Shown: positions 8,404 to 16,896 of the stretch, one piece after another
How the letters are laid out: every line of letters begins with the position of its first letter
How positions within the stretch are numbered: the first letter of the stretch is position 1
Source: Mycobacteroides chelonae
GTDB taxonomy: Bacteria; Actinomycetota; Actinomycetes; Mycobacteriales; Mycobacteriaceae
Reading direction: 5' to 3'
NCBI GenBank assembly: GCA_014204435.1
Contig: JACHLF010000013.1
Location: 1-64,000, forward strand
Length of the DNA: 64,000 nt
Notes under the pieces: generated by a model
What the model was told of the DNA's origin: nothing
The model's input: only the letters and a program-made list of their open reading frames with translations
The model's database searches: none
Position numbers and translations under genes: made by a program

Positions 8404-8443
8404 CAAAGCCCGTCGGCCGCACGGGGCGGCCGACGGGCTTTGT
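8403..8443. terminator. Bidirectional terminator hairpin
   Basis: An 18-bp perfect stem (ACAAAGCCCGTCGGCCGC and its complement) with the 5-nt loop ACGGG lies between two convergent genes, beginning in the stop codon of the left gene. It is long and GC-rich with T/A-rich outer ends in both directions. Confidence 0.85.
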
Positions 8444-8455
8444 CGAACGGATCGT

Positions 8456-9412
8456 TTAGCCCTCGGCGGGAACAGGCGTGCCCTGGCTGCCTGCCGCGCG
8501 CTGTCCGTGGGGAACCCCTTCGGAAGAGGCCGGAATCGCGGGTACCGCTGGTACGGCGGCGACCGGCGGGGTGGCAGTCTGCGGGGCGCCGTCCGCAGTG
8601 GGAGCTCCGGGTGTGGAAGGTGCCGGTGACGCGGGAGCCGCGCTGGCAGGAGCCGGCGAAGCAGGCACAGCAGTGTTGTTGAGCGGTGTGCCCACGGCAC
8701 CTGGCGTCGGGGTGGCAGCCGTCGGAGCCGGCGTCGCGGTTACCGGTGCGACCGTCGGGGTCGGTGTCGCCGCGGGCTGCTGCTCGTCGACCGGGGTGCC
8801 CTGGCTACCGGCGGGCAGCGGCGTGCCCTGACTACCGGCCGGAGCTGCGGCGGGCGCCGGGGTCGCGGAGGTGGGGGCGGTACTGGTCGCCGGTACGGGG
8901 TTGGTGCCACGCGACTGGCTTGAACCACCAGAACGCTGTGCCGGGGCGGCCGCCGGGGCTGCCTTCCACGTGAGCAGATCGTCGTCACCGGAGGTGTAGG
9001 TCACGGTCTCGGGATTGGCGCCGGTCACATCGAAGTAGATCTTGCCGGTGGTCTTTTCGCCCTGTGACAGTGTGCTCGGGTTCACGCCCTGCTCGGTGGC
9101 CACGCCGTACAGCACGCGGTAGGTCTGGCCGTCCTTGGCCTTGGCGTTGAAGTTGGCGACGATCGGAATGACGCTGCCCTGGATGGCCTCGTCGGTGGCG
9201 GTGGCTTCCCACAGCGTGCCCTGCGCTTGGTAGGGCAGTTGGTCGGTGCTGACCTTGAGGTCGCTGATGGTCCAGGCCTGTACTACGTCGCCGTTGGTCA
9301 GGCGACCCTGCTGGCCGAGCGTGGTGTCGGCGCCGGCGGTCGGCATGAGGGCCAGTCCGGCAGCCGCCGCAGCGGCCGCGACGGCGGCAGTAATGGGCAC
9401 ATTGATCTTCAC
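8456..9412 (-). CDS. Secreted MPT63-family (DUF1942) protein with Pro/Ala-rich tail
   Basis: A 318-residue exported protein. The signal peptide (VKINVPITAAVAAAAAAAGL, then ALMPTAGA) is followed by a domain close to the M. tuberculosis secreted antigen MPT63: VVQAWTISDLKVSTDQLPYQ, GTLWEATATDEAIQGSVIP and TTGKIYFDVTGANPETVTY. MPT63 itself ends there. Here about 175 residues follow that are rich in Ala, Pro, Thr and Gln, with repeated GSQGTP units (GSQGTPLPA, GSQGTPVDE, GSQGTPVPAEG), probably a flexible cell-wall-spanning region. The start is GTG at 9412, with AAGGAG about 8 bases upstream; the longer frame to 9547 would run into the divergent gene. Confidence 0.88.
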   Translation of the reverse strand: MKINVPITAAVAAAAAAAGLALMPTAGADTTLGQQGRLTNGDVVQAWTISDLKVSTDQLPYQAQGTLWEATATDEAIQGSVIPIVANFNAKAKDGQTYRVLYGVATEQGVNPSTLSQGEKTTGKIYFDVTGANPETVTYTSGDDDLLTWKAAPAAAPAQRSGGSSQSRGTNPVPATSTAPTSATPAPAAAPAGSQGTPLPAGSQGTPVDEQQPAATPTPTVAPVTATPAPTAATPTPGAVGTPLNNTAVPASPAPASAAPASPAPSTPGAPTADGAPQTATPPVAAVPAVPAIPASSEGVPHGQRAAGSQGTPVPAEG

Positions 9413-9530
9413 GATGTGGTCTCCTTGACGTCCTGATTGCTCCCCCAGCGGGGACGGTCTGTCGGTAAAACTAACAGGTCTGAGTGCACCGTCGTCGCTC
9501 GAAGTACACGATTGCCATACGGTTAAGAAC

Positions 9531-10526
9531 ATGACGGTTGATTCCACCGGTCACGAGGGGGCCGCGCCGGAGCCAGGCGACTGGCCGCCCGACGCACGCA
9601 TGTTCACCATCCGAGCCGCGGCGGACGATGCCGCCGCGAGCCTGGCCGCCGAATTGCCCATTACCGCAACAGAACTCGGCATGCTGGACGGAGATGCCGA
9701 CCATCCCGTGCAATTCTGCAGTGTGCTGTTGGAACCGCCGGTCAAGCATCGGTTCGTAACGGCCGATGCCGCCCGGTACGAACGTGAGTACTGCGACCGG
9801 GACGACGACGGCGAATTTTTCATGGTGCACGTCGCGCTGCTGGGTCCCCGGCGTCCCGGAGTCTCGCTGGCACCCGGTGCCCGCGATGTCCTCGTCGACG
9901 TCGCCTACGTCGTGGACTTGTCGTTGGAAGAGGACGGCGTGCTCAACCCCGACAAGGTCGACTGGGCGGGAGGGGTGATCGTCGATGTCGCGGGAAATGC
10001 GCCCGTCGAGCAGGCGGCCGCGGCGCAGGTGGATCAGTCGACGGTCTCCGAACCGGCACCCCCGGCAGACCCAGCGGCCGTGGCGCCCGAGCCGGGCAGT
10101 CCCGGGAGCTCGGAGTGGATTCGTGAACAGCTCGACGTGCGAATCGCGGTACTGAGCCGTCTGGCGGGGGAAGTGGCCATCTCCGAAGTGCCGGTGCCCA
10201 CCGAGTTGGACAAAGGCGAGCGGCACTCCAACACCGCACCGCAATATGTGCTGGACGGTGCCCAATTCTGGTACCACACGCGCGATCCGAAGACTGGCTT
10301 TGTGTGGAAGACCACGACCAATCCGAATGAGCTCATCTATTGGTGCATCGACGACGTCGCCAGGGGGCTGGCATGGCGGTGGACACAGCAGGCGGCAACC
10401 TATAAGACGATGCCCCCGGCTATGGCGCAGCGCACGCTATGGGCGCCGTATTGGCAGCTGCTCATGAATGCGCTTGACACCAAATGGGGGGCCATCACGG
10501 GTCGTAACATCCGCGGCCTGCTGTAG
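9531..10526 (+). CDS. Hypothetical protein with acidic N-terminal half
   Basis: A 331-residue soluble protein without signal peptide or membrane segment. The N-terminal 150 residues are acidic (YEREYCDRDDDGEFFMVHV, YVVDLSLEEDGVLNPDKVDW), a low-complexity Ala/Pro linker follows, and the C-terminal 130 residues are Trp/Tyr-rich (LDGAQFWYHTRDPKTGFVWK, IYWCIDDVARGLAWRWTQQ). I do not recognise the family. It is divergent from the MPT63-like gene across a 118-bp shared promoter region. Start ATG at 9531 is the first in frame. Confidence 0.75.
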   Translation: MTVDSTGHEGAAPEPGDWPPDARMFTIRAAADDAAASLAAELPITATELGMLDGDADHPVQFCSVLLEPPVKHRFVTADAARYEREYCDRDDDGEFFMVHVALLGPRRPGVSLAPGARDVLVDVAYVVDLSLEEDGVLNPDKVDWAGGVIVDVAGNAPVEQAAAAQVDQSTVSEPAPPADPAAVAPEPGSPGSSEWIREQLDVRIAVLSRLAGEVAISEVPVPTELDKGERHSNTAPQYVLDGAQFWYHTRDPKTGFVWKTTTNPNELIYWCIDDVARGLAWRWTQQAATYKTMPPAMAQRTLWAPYWQLLMNALDTKWGAITGRNIRGLL

Positions 10527-10767
10527 GCAATCATCAGCGGTAGCCGAGGAAACCTCCCGTCGAAAGTGTGGATCACCTAGTCGCCGTGGGGATTACGACA
10601 TTGCATCGCGTCCATCATGCGGCTTCGGTCTCGGGCACCGGGTGCTGGCCCGGCATCGCTGCGATGATCCAACCCAGTGGTGAGTCAATTGTTTTCCGCG
10701 ATGTGCTGCGATCTCAGGTTCTTCTCGACGCGGCGTGTGGTGAACATACGCCGACCGCCGGCGCAAA

Positions 10768-10896
10768 CTATCGCTGCCACGGCCCTTTCTGGGCATCGCG
10801 CTGGTAGTAGTTCATCGAGTTTTCGCCGCTCGCCGTCCAGAGCATGGTCACGGTGACGAGAACTATGGCGACGAGCACCGTCGAGTCGGCCCACAT
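10768..10896 (-). CDS. 42-residue single-pass membrane peptide, unknown function
   Basis: The minus strand carries AAGGAGG seven bases before an ATG at 10896 and an open frame of 42 codons to a TAG at 10768. The product begins MWADSTVLVAIVLVTVTMLW, an uncharged stretch long enough to cross the membrane, and continues TASGENSMNYYQRDAQKGPW before a final QR. The near-perfect ribosome-binding site, the hydrophobic-then-polar layout and the upstream palindrome at 10942-10961 support a real gene. Its length kept it below the usual ORF cut-offs. A function cannot be inferred; small membrane peptides often modulate transporters or sensor kinases. The rest of the 10527-10996 gap shows no other gene. 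Confidence 0.6.
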   Translation of the reverse strand: MWADSTVLVAIVLVTVTMLWTASGENSMNYYQRDAQKGPWQR

Positions 10897-10941
10897 GACG
10901 ACCTCCTTGGTATATCGATTGGTCTACTGCTCATTTCAGCA

Positions 10942-10961
10942 TGTATACCGATCGGTGTACA
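10942..10961. promoter_or_regulatory. 20-bp palindrome, probable TetR-type operator
   Basis: TGTATACCGA is followed directly by TCGGTGTACA, an inverted repeat with one mismatch. The ATACCGATCGGT core is typical of AcrR/TetR-type operators. It lies 46 bp upstream of the 42-residue peptide start and 36 bp beyond the stop of the MarR gene, so the peptide gene is the more likely target. No cognate regulator is encoded next to it. Confidence 0.55.
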
Positions 10962-10996
10962 GGGAGTGTGATGGGCAGCACAGATGCGGGCCCTGC

Positions 10997-11503
10997 CTAT
11001 TCCGGGTCGAGGGCGCCGGCGGCACGTGCGGCGGCGTTGATCCTGGTCAGCACCATGTGGAGGTTCTCGAGTTCAGCAAGATCAACGCCCAGGCGTTCCA
11101 CTACGGCGGCGGGGACTTTGAGGGCCTGGGTGCGCAGTGCGGCGCCCTGTGCGGTCAGTGTGACATGCGTGGTGCGTTCATCGGAGGCGCTGCGCGGCCG
11201 GGTGATGAGTCCTAGCGTCTCCAGCCGCTTGAGCATGGGGGAGACGGTTGCCGAATCCGTTTGAAGCAGGGTGGCAATCTGCTTGACGGACAAGGCTTCC
11301 CGGGTTCCCTTGTCGTTCGCTTTGGCGTGGTCCCAGAGCGCCAGCATCACCAGGTATTGCGGGTGGGTGATCCCGAGGGGGGTTAGCAGTGGCCGGTACA
11401 CGGCCAGTACGGCGCGGTTGGTGACGGCCAGCGCGAAGCACGCCTGCCGTTCCAGGGCGAGGGGGTCAACCTCGGGGGAGGCTTCCGGAATGGCTGCCGT
11501 CAT
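10997..11503 (-). CDS. MarR-family regulator, OhrR-like
   Basis: A 168-residue winged-helix repressor. LERQACFALAVTNRAVLAVY near residues 17-36 places a cysteine (Cys22) where OhrR proteins carry their peroxide-sensing residue. GITHPQYLVMLALWDHAKAN, LSVKQIATLLQTDSATVSPM and the wing ITRPRSASDERTTHVTLT follow the family order. A second Cys, used in 2-Cys OhrR, is not seen. The usual partner ohr is not adjacent; the divergent gene encodes a DUF5313 protein. Two overlapping palindromes in the 54-bp divergent gap are the likely operators. Confidence 0.87.
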   Translation of the reverse strand: MTAAIPEASPEVDPLALERQACFALAVTNRAVLAVYRPLLTPLGITHPQYLVMLALWDHAKANDKGTREALSVKQIATLLQTDSATVSPMLKRLETLGLITRPRSASDERTTHVTLTAQGAALRTQALKVPAAVVERLGVDLAELENLHMVLTRINAAARAAGALDPE

Positions 11504-11519
11504 CGTCGCGATCCTGACT

Positions 11520-11551
11520 ATTAGTTAGGGCACTAATTATTAGTCTACAAT
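11520..11551. promoter_or_regulatory. Overlapping MarR-type palindromes and -10 box
   Basis: ATTAGT (11520-11525) pairs with ACTAAT (11532-11537), and the same ACTAAT pairs with ATTAGT (11539-11544) around a central T, giving two nested palindromes. TACAAT at 11546-11551 is a good -10 element only seven bases before the ATG of the + strand gene, which implies a leaderless transcript. A MarR dimer bound here would cover the -35/-10 region of both divergent genes. Confidence 0.65.
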
Positions 11552-11557
11552 CTAGTT

Positions 11558-11968
11558 ATGGCCGCCGACCGTCCGAAGCCGCTTCAGTACATCGCCTACT
11601 GCTACGGGCGCCGTCTGCCTGATTCGATGAGGCAATGGGTTGCCCATGACTTGGCAGGTAGGGGTGCGGTGCGCCGGCACATCGTGCGCTGCGCGATTCC
11701 GCCGCTGTTCATTCTGGCCCCGTTCTGGCTGCTGCCCGCCTCGCTCTATGTGCACATGGAAATGACGGTGCCCATCTACGTGTGGGTACTGATCATGGCG
11801 CACGCCTTGAACAAGGTGTGGCGCCGGCACCGTCTGGTGCAGCACGACCTCGATCCGGGCCTGGTCGATGTGCTCAAGCGTCAGAAAGAGGCGCATATCC
11901 ACGAGGACTACGCGCGGCGATTCGGGCCGCGCTCCGGCGATGGGCACTCCAGTAGCGGGCCGATCTAG
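11558..11968 (+). CDS. DUF5313 family membrane protein
   Basis: A 136-residue protein with two hydrophobic segments, CAIPPLFILAPFWLLPASLY (about residues 48-67) and VPIYVWVLIMAHALN (72-86), flanked by basic cytoplasmic ends (PLQYIAYCYGRRLPDSMRQW at the N-terminus, IHEDYARRFG near the C-terminus). The Y-x-x-G-R-R-L-P start is typical of the actinobacterial DUF5313 family, which has no established function. It is probably translated from a leaderless mRNA and regulated by the divergent MarR protein. The 147 bp after it hold no gene. Confidence 0.8.
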   Translation: MAADRPKPLQYIAYCYGRRLPDSMRQWVAHDLAGRGAVRRHIVRCAIPPLFILAPFWLLPASLYVHMEMTVPIYVWVLIMAHALNKVWRRHRLVQHDLDPGLVDVLKRQKEAHIHEDYARRFGPRSGDGHSSSGPI

Positions 11969-12115
11969 CGCGACGGATCGCGTCGCGCTAGAAGGGTAGT
12001 CAGCGACGCTGCCGATCCAGTCCCACTCTCCCGTAGCCCGTGTTCCAGTGGCACGGGTCACGTCGGCCACTGCCGCCCAGCCGACCGCCATGTGCGCAGG
12101 GCCCCCAGAGTGAAG

Positions 12116-13345
12116 CTAGTTTGCCAGGGTAAGGAAAACTAGGACAATATTGAGCGCCGAAATGAGCGCGGCGATGACCCAGCCCAGCAACGTCGTCACC
12201 CGATGGTTGGCGTCGGCGCCCATCAGCCCGCGGTCGGCGGTCAAGCGGATCAGCGGGATGAGGGCGAAGGGGATGCCGAACGAGAGGACCACCTGCGACA
12301 CCACGAGTGCTCGGGTGGGGTCGATTCCGACCGCGAGGATCGCGAGTGCGGGCAGCAGTGTGACCAGTCGTCGCATGACGATAGGGATGGACCTGCGCAG
12401 GAGCCCTTGCATGATCATCGCGCCGGCGTAGGCGCCGACCGAGGATGATGCGAGTCCGGATGCCAGCAGTCCGATCGCGAACAGCAGCGCCACCGTGGGG
12501 CCCAGGCTGTCGCGGACCGCAGCGTGCGCGCCCGCGATGGTGTCCACACCGTCGCGTCCCTGCAGGTTTGTAGCCGCCACCAGCAGCATCGCCATGTTGA
12601 CCGCGCCCGCGAAGAGCATCGCCAGGCTCACGTCCCACCGGGTGATGCGCAGCAGCCTGCGTCGCGGCTCGCCCTCCTCGGGATGTCCGTGGCGATCGCG
12701 CGCCAGCCCGGAGTGCAGATACACCGCGTGCGGCATGACCGTCGCGCCCAGCATCGCCGTCGCCAGCAGCAGGCTCTCGGCGCCCTGGAAGCGGGGAATC
12801 AGCCCCGCGGCGGCGTCGGTAAGTGGGGGCGGCTCCACCACGACACTGGCGAGGAATCCGATCGCGATGATTGCCAACAGTGCCGAGATCACGTACTCGA
12901 AGGAGCGCTGTCCACGCCGGTCCTGCACGGCCAGCAGCGCCATCGACACGATTCCGGTGATGATGCCGCCGAGCAGCAGCGGCAGGTGGAACAGGAGATT
13001 GAGTGCGATCGCGCCACCCACGACCTCGGCGAGATCGGTTGCCATGGCGACTAATTCGGCCTGGCCCCAGTAGGCGAGCCGCGTCGGCCGTGACATGCGG
13101 TTGCCGATGGCTTCCGGCAGCGACTGTCCGGTGACGAGGCCCAGCTTGGCCGAGAGGTACTGCACCAGCCCGGCCATCACGTTGGCCGTGACGATCACCC
13201 ACACGAGCAGGAAGCCGTATGTGGCGCCGGCGCTCACGTTCGAGGCGACATTTCCGGGGTCGACGTAGGCGATGGCGGCGACGAAGGCCGGCCCGAGTAG
13301 GTAGAACCCGCGCAATGGTCGCGCCTGCTTCTGCCGCTCCAGCAC
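12116..13345 (-). CDS. mntH: Nramp-type divalent metal (Mn2+/Fe2+) transporter MntH
   Basis: A 409-residue proton-coupled metal importer with about 11 transmembrane helices. The metal-site motif of helix 1 is present as AYVDPGNVASN (DPGN at residues 28-31), and helix 6 carries ATVMPHAVYLHSG (the MPH motif). The length matches bacterial Nramp proteins. It is a single gene between two intergenic gaps and convergent with the DUF5313 gene. No clear MntR or Fur box is visible upstream. Confidence 0.93.
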   Translation of the reverse strand: MLERQKQARPLRGFYLLGPAFVAAIAYVDPGNVASNVSAGATYGFLLVWVIVTANVMAGLVQYLSAKLGLVTGQSLPEAIGNRMSRPTRLAYWGQAELVAMATDLAEVVGGAIALNLLFHLPLLLGGIITGIVSMALLAVQDRRGQRSFEYVISALLAIIAIGFLASVVVEPPPLTDAAAGLIPRFQGAESLLLATAMLGATVMPHAVYLHSGLARDRHGHPEEGEPRRRLLRITRWDVSLAMLFAGAVNMAMLLVAATNLQGRDGVDTIAGAHAAVRDSLGPTVALLFAIGLLASGLASSSVGAYAGAMIMQGLLRRSIPIVMRRLVTLLPALAILAVGIDPTRALVVSQVVLSFGIPFALIPLIRLTADRGLMGADANHRVTTLLGWVIAALISALNIVLVFLTLAN

Positions 13346-13442
13346 CCACGCCTCCTATTTCAAGTGCTCCGAATGGAAAAGTTAGAGTACCCGAAACCTT
13401 GTGGTGCGGCGAGCCCGCCCACCGGCAGGCGATATCCGGTAG

Positions 13443-14252
13443 CTAGTTGGTGCTGGCCTTCTCGGCCTGACGCTTCTTGACGCTGGCCTCCAGCTTGGCC
13501 AGCAGGTCCGAGACGTCGGTCGCGTCGAGCTCGGTGGCCGCCTCTTCTTTGGTGAACGCCTCGCCGCCTTCGAGCTTGGCCTCGACCATTTCCAGCAGCT
13601 GCGACTGATAGGTGTCGTTGTAGCGGCTCGGATCGAAGTCGTCGGCCATCGATTCGACCACCTGCCCGGCCATCGACAGTTCCGCCGGTTTGATCGTCAC
13701 TTCCTGATCCAGCACTGGGAAGTCGGGCTCCCGAATCTCGTCGGGCCACAGCAGGGTGTGGATGATCATCACCTGGCGCGCGCCAAAGTCCTTGACGCGC
13801 AGTGCCGCGAGGCGTGTCTTGTTGCGCAGCGCGAAATGCGCGATGGCCACCCGATCGGTCTGCGTGAGTGTCCGCGCCAGCAGCACATACGATTTCGACG
13901 ACGTGCTGTCCGGTTCCAGGTAGTAGCTTTTGTCGTACATCAGCGGGTCGAGTTCGGCGGCGGGGATGAATTCCAACACCTCGATCTCGCGGCGAGACTC
14001 GGCGGGCAGGCTGGCCAAGTCCTCGTCGGTGATGACGACGGTGCGCCCGTCCTCGGCCTCATAGGCCTTGTTGATATCCCGGAACTCGACGATCTCGCCG
14101 CATTCCTCGCACGTGCGCTTGTAACGGATTCGGCCGTTGTCCTTGTTGTGGACCTGATGGAACTTGAGATCATGGTCCTCGGTCGCGCTGTATACCTTGA
14201 CAGGGACGTTCACCAGCCCGAAGGCGAGGGAGCCCTTCCAGATGGAACGCAT
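13443..14252 (-). CDS. ku: Non-homologous end-joining protein Ku
   Basis: A 269-residue bacterial Ku, a homodimeric ring that binds DNA double-strand ends and recruits LigD. It begins MRSIWKGSLAFGLVNVPVKV, the standard Ku N-terminus, and contains YKRTCEECGEIVE, YYLEPDSTSSKSYVLLARTL and VMIIHTLLWPDEIREPDFPV. A short Lys-rich tail (EASVKKRQAEKAS) ends the protein; the long Lys/Pro tails of some species are absent. The start is ATG at 14252; the frame open to 14381 would lie wholly inside ligD. It is divergent from ligD, whose likely start overlaps this one. Confidence 0.95.
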   Translation of the reverse strand: MRSIWKGSLAFGLVNVPVKVYSATEDHDLKFHQVHNKDNGRIRYKRTCEECGEIVEFRDINKAYEAEDGRTVVITDEDLASLPAESRREIEVLEFIPAAELDPLMYDKSYYLEPDSTSSKSYVLLARTLTQTDRVAIAHFALRNKTRLAALRVKDFGARQVMIIHTLLWPDEIREPDFPVLDQEVTIKPAELSMAGQVVESMADDFDPSRYNDTYQSQLLEMVEAKLEGGEAFTKEEAATELDATDVSDLLAKLEASVKKRQAEKASTN

Positions 14253-16584
14253 ATTCCCAGTATGGCCCACTGGCGCCGAGGAGTCGGCGACATCCGGCTC
14301 TGGGTCAACCGCGTTCGTGCGCTTGACCAATGCGGAAAAGGTGCTGTACCCGGCTACCGGGACCGCAGGGCCCACCACCAAGGCGGACGTTTTTGGCTAC
14401 TACACCGCGATCGCCCCCTACATGCTGCCGCACATCGCCGGGCGACCGGTAACGCGCAAGCGCTGGCCTGATGGCGTTGACCAGCCATCCTTCTTCGAGA
14501 AGGACCTGGCCGCGTCCGCTCCCGACTGGCTTCCGCGGCGGCGCGTCGAACACAAGTCTCGCTACGTCACCTATCCGCTGATGGACACCTCGGTGGCGTT
14601 GGCGTGGATAGCTCAGCAGGCGGCGTTGGAAGTGCATGTGCCGCAGTGGCGGTTTGTCGGGGAAAATCCTGGCCCGGCAACGCGATTGGTCTTTGACCTG
14701 GATCCTGGAGAGGGGGTGAGCATGCCGCAGCTGGCACAGGTTGCCAGGGCGGTGCGCGATGTGCTGACCGATATCGGTTTGACGACGTTTCCGTTGACCA
14801 GTGGGAGCAAGGGCTTGCACCTGTATGTCCCGCTAGCGCAACCGGTCAGCTCATCGGGTGCGGTGGTCGTCGCGAAGAAGGTCGCGATTCAGTTGGAACA
14901 GGCGATGCCGGAATTGGTGACCGCCACGATGACTCGGCAGCGACGTGAGGGCAAGGTGTTCGTGGACTGGAGTCAGAACAGCGGGTCCAAGACCACCGTC
15001 GCCCCCTATTCCTTGCGCGGCCGGCGGGTACCGGCGGTCGCTGCTCCGCGGACCTGGGAGGAGTTGGACGATCCCGAGTTACGTCAGCTGCGGTTTGACG
15101 AGGTGCTGGCGCGCGTCGAGCGCGACGGCGATCTGCTGTCCGGGCTCGACGATGTGACGATCGTCGAGGACAGGTTGTCCACGTATCGCAGCATGCGCGA
15201 TCCCGCGCGTACGCCAGAACCCGTCCCGGCCGTCACACCGGAAGCAGGGCAGAATAATTCGTTTGTCATCCAGGAGCACCACGCCACCGCGCTGCACTAC
15301 GACTTGCGGCTGGAGCGCGATGGTGTGCTGGTCTCCTGGGCCGTTCCCAAGAATCTGCCGATGGAACCGTCGGTGAATCACCTTGCGGTACACACCGAAG
15401 ATCACCCCTTGGAATATGGCACCTTCGAAGGAGCCATTCCCCAGGGGGAGTACGGCGCGGGAGAGGTGAGCATCTGGGACTCCGGTACCTACGACACCGA
15501 GAAGTTCATCGATCCGCGCGATGACTCCGGTGAGTCGAAGGGGGAGGTTATCGTCACCCTGCACGGCAAGCGAATCACGGGTCGATATGCCCTGATTCGA
15601 ACCAACGGCAAGCAGTGGCTGGCGCACCGGATGAAGGATCAGCGGTCACTTGGGTCGATGCCTACCGGCCTGGCGCCGATGCTGCCCTCCGCCGGATCGG
15701 TGGCGGGCCTGACCGCCGACGAGTGGGCCTTTGAAGGAAAATGGGACGGCTACCGACTCATCCTCGAATGCGATCGCGGTCAGCTGCGGGCGCTAGCACG
15801 TAGCGGCCGCGACGTCACCGGAGAGTTCCCTGCCTTGCAGCGGCTCGCGCACGAACTGGCCGATCACCGCGTCATTCTGGACGGAGAGGTGGTGGCGTTG
15901 GATCCAAAGGGGCTACCGAGCTTCCCTCTGTTGCAGAACCGCACAGCCGGCACCGAGACGGAGTTTTGGGCGTTCGATCTGCTGTATCTCGATGGAAAAT
16001 CCCTATTGCGCAACAAGTACCGTGACCGCCGCCGACTACTGGACGTGCTGGGCGCGGGTACCGAGTCGATGACCGTTCCGGAACCGCTGGACGGCGACGG
16101 CGCGGCCGCGCTGGCGCATTCGCATGAGCACGGCTGGGAGGGAGTTATCGCGAAGAGGCTGGATTCCCTCTACGTTCCGGGTCGTACCCAGTCGTGGATC
16201 AAGGCGAAGAACTGGAGCAGTCAAGAGGTCGTCATCGGTGGCTGGCGCCAGGGGAAGGGCGGGCGCAGCAGCGGGATCGGAGCCCTGCTCATGGGGATAC
16301 CGGACGAGGGCGGACTGCGTTATGCCGGCCGGGTGGGCACCGGATTCACCGAGAAAGAGCTGGCGACGCTCAAAGAGCGGCTGGAACCGTTGCACCGCAA
16401 GGAATCGCCGTTCAGCGCACCGTTATCCGCGATCGAGGCCAAAGATGTGCAGTTCGTCGAGCCGGTGCTGGTGGCCGAGGTGCGCTACGGGGATCGCACG
16501 CCGGGCGGCATCCTGAAGCACTCCAGCTGGCGCGGTGTGCGCACCGACACATCAGTGGGCGACGTCGAGCTCGATCCCGGGTAG
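14242..16584 (+). CDS. ligD: ATP-dependent DNA ligase D (polymerase-phosphoesterase-ligase)
   Basis: A 780-residue end-joining enzyme in the mycobacterial domain order. The polymerase/primase domain (about 25-290) has RLVFDLDPGEGVSMPQL with the catalytic Asp pair. The 3'-phosphoesterase domain (about 340-490) has NSFVIQEHHATALHYDLRLE. The ligase domain (from about 510) has WAFEGKWDGYR with the adenylated Lys. Close similarity to M. tuberculosis LigD runs from RLTNAEKVLYPATG onward. The start is uncertain: ATG at 14242 overlaps the divergent ku start by 11 bp, while the GTG at 14317 begins almost at the conserved region. The 3' end overlaps the convergent DUF4873 gene by 33 bp. Confidence 0.94.
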   Translation: MERIFPVWPTGAEESATSGSGSTAFVRLTNAEKVLYPATGTAGPTTKADVFGYYTAIAPYMLPHIAGRPVTRKRWPDGVDQPSFFEKDLAASAPDWLPRRRVEHKSRYVTYPLMDTSVALAWIAQQAALEVHVPQWRFVGENPGPATRLVFDLDPGEGVSMPQLAQVARAVRDVLTDIGLTTFPLTSGSKGLHLYVPLAQPVSSSGAVVVAKKVAIQLEQAMPELVTATMTRQRREGKVFVDWSQNSGSKTTVAPYSLRGRRVPAVAAPRTWEELDDPELRQLRFDEVLARVERDGDLLSGLDDVTIVEDRLSTYRSMRDPARTPEPVPAVTPEAGQNNSFVIQEHHATALHYDLRLERDGVLVSWAVPKNLPMEPSVNHLAVHTEDHPLEYGTFEGAIPQGEYGAGEVSIWDSGTYDTEKFIDPRDDSGESKGEVIVTLHGKRITGRYALIRTNGKQWLAHRMKDQRSLGSMPTGLAPMLPSAGSVAGLTADEWAFEGKWDGYRLILECDRGQLRALARSGRDVTGEFPALQRLAHELADHRVILDGEVVALDPKGLPSFPLLQNRTAGTETEFWAFDLLYLDGKSLLRNKYRDRRRLLDVLGAGTESMTVPEPLDGDGAAALAHSHEHGWEGVIAKRLDSLYVPGRTQSWIKAKNWSSQEVVIGGWRQGKGGRSSGIGALLMGIPDEGGLRYAGRVGTGFTEKELATLKERLEPLHRKESPFSAPLSAIEAKDVQFVEPVLVAEVRYGDRTPGGILKHSSWRGVRTDTSVGDVELDPG

Positions 16585-16896
16585 CGGGTAGGGCGGCGCA
16601 CCAACCCCCGCCACCGAGAAATGACCCCAGGGCGTCTGTTCGGTGATGCGCCCCGCTGCGCTGGTGTCACCGACCGCGATGACGACCTGGGTGCCGCCCT
16701 TGAGTTCCCCGCCCTCCGGCTTGGCGTAAATCGTTCCCTGCCAGTGGAACTTGCCGTCCAGCGGGTTGAAGAATCCGATTAGCCGCACGCGTGACTCGAC
16801 GGTGAACTCGCCCGCCGTCACGACCGCTGTGCCGTCGAAGACGTCGTCGTCTTCTGGACCGTGCTCGTTCACGCGATGAAACCTGTTCTGCGCCAC
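16552..16896 (-). CDS. DUF4873 domain protein
   Basis: A 114-residue protein that corresponds entirely to the DUF4873 domain (FDGTAVVTAGEFTVESRVRL, GKFHWQGTIYAKPEGG, GRITEQTPWGHFSVAGVGAP). In other actinobacteria this domain is fused to flavin monooxygenases; here it is free-standing. It overlaps the 3' end of the di-iron oxygenase gene by 28 bp, so the two are co-transcribed. A role as accessory domain for an oxygenation reaction is inference. Confidence 0.8.
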   Translation of the reverse strand: MAQNRFHRVNEHGPEDDDVFDGTAVVTAGEFTVESRVRLIGFFNPLDGKFHWQGTIYAKPEGGELKGGTQVVIAVGDTSAAGRITEQTPWGHFSVAGVGAPPYPLPGIELDVAH

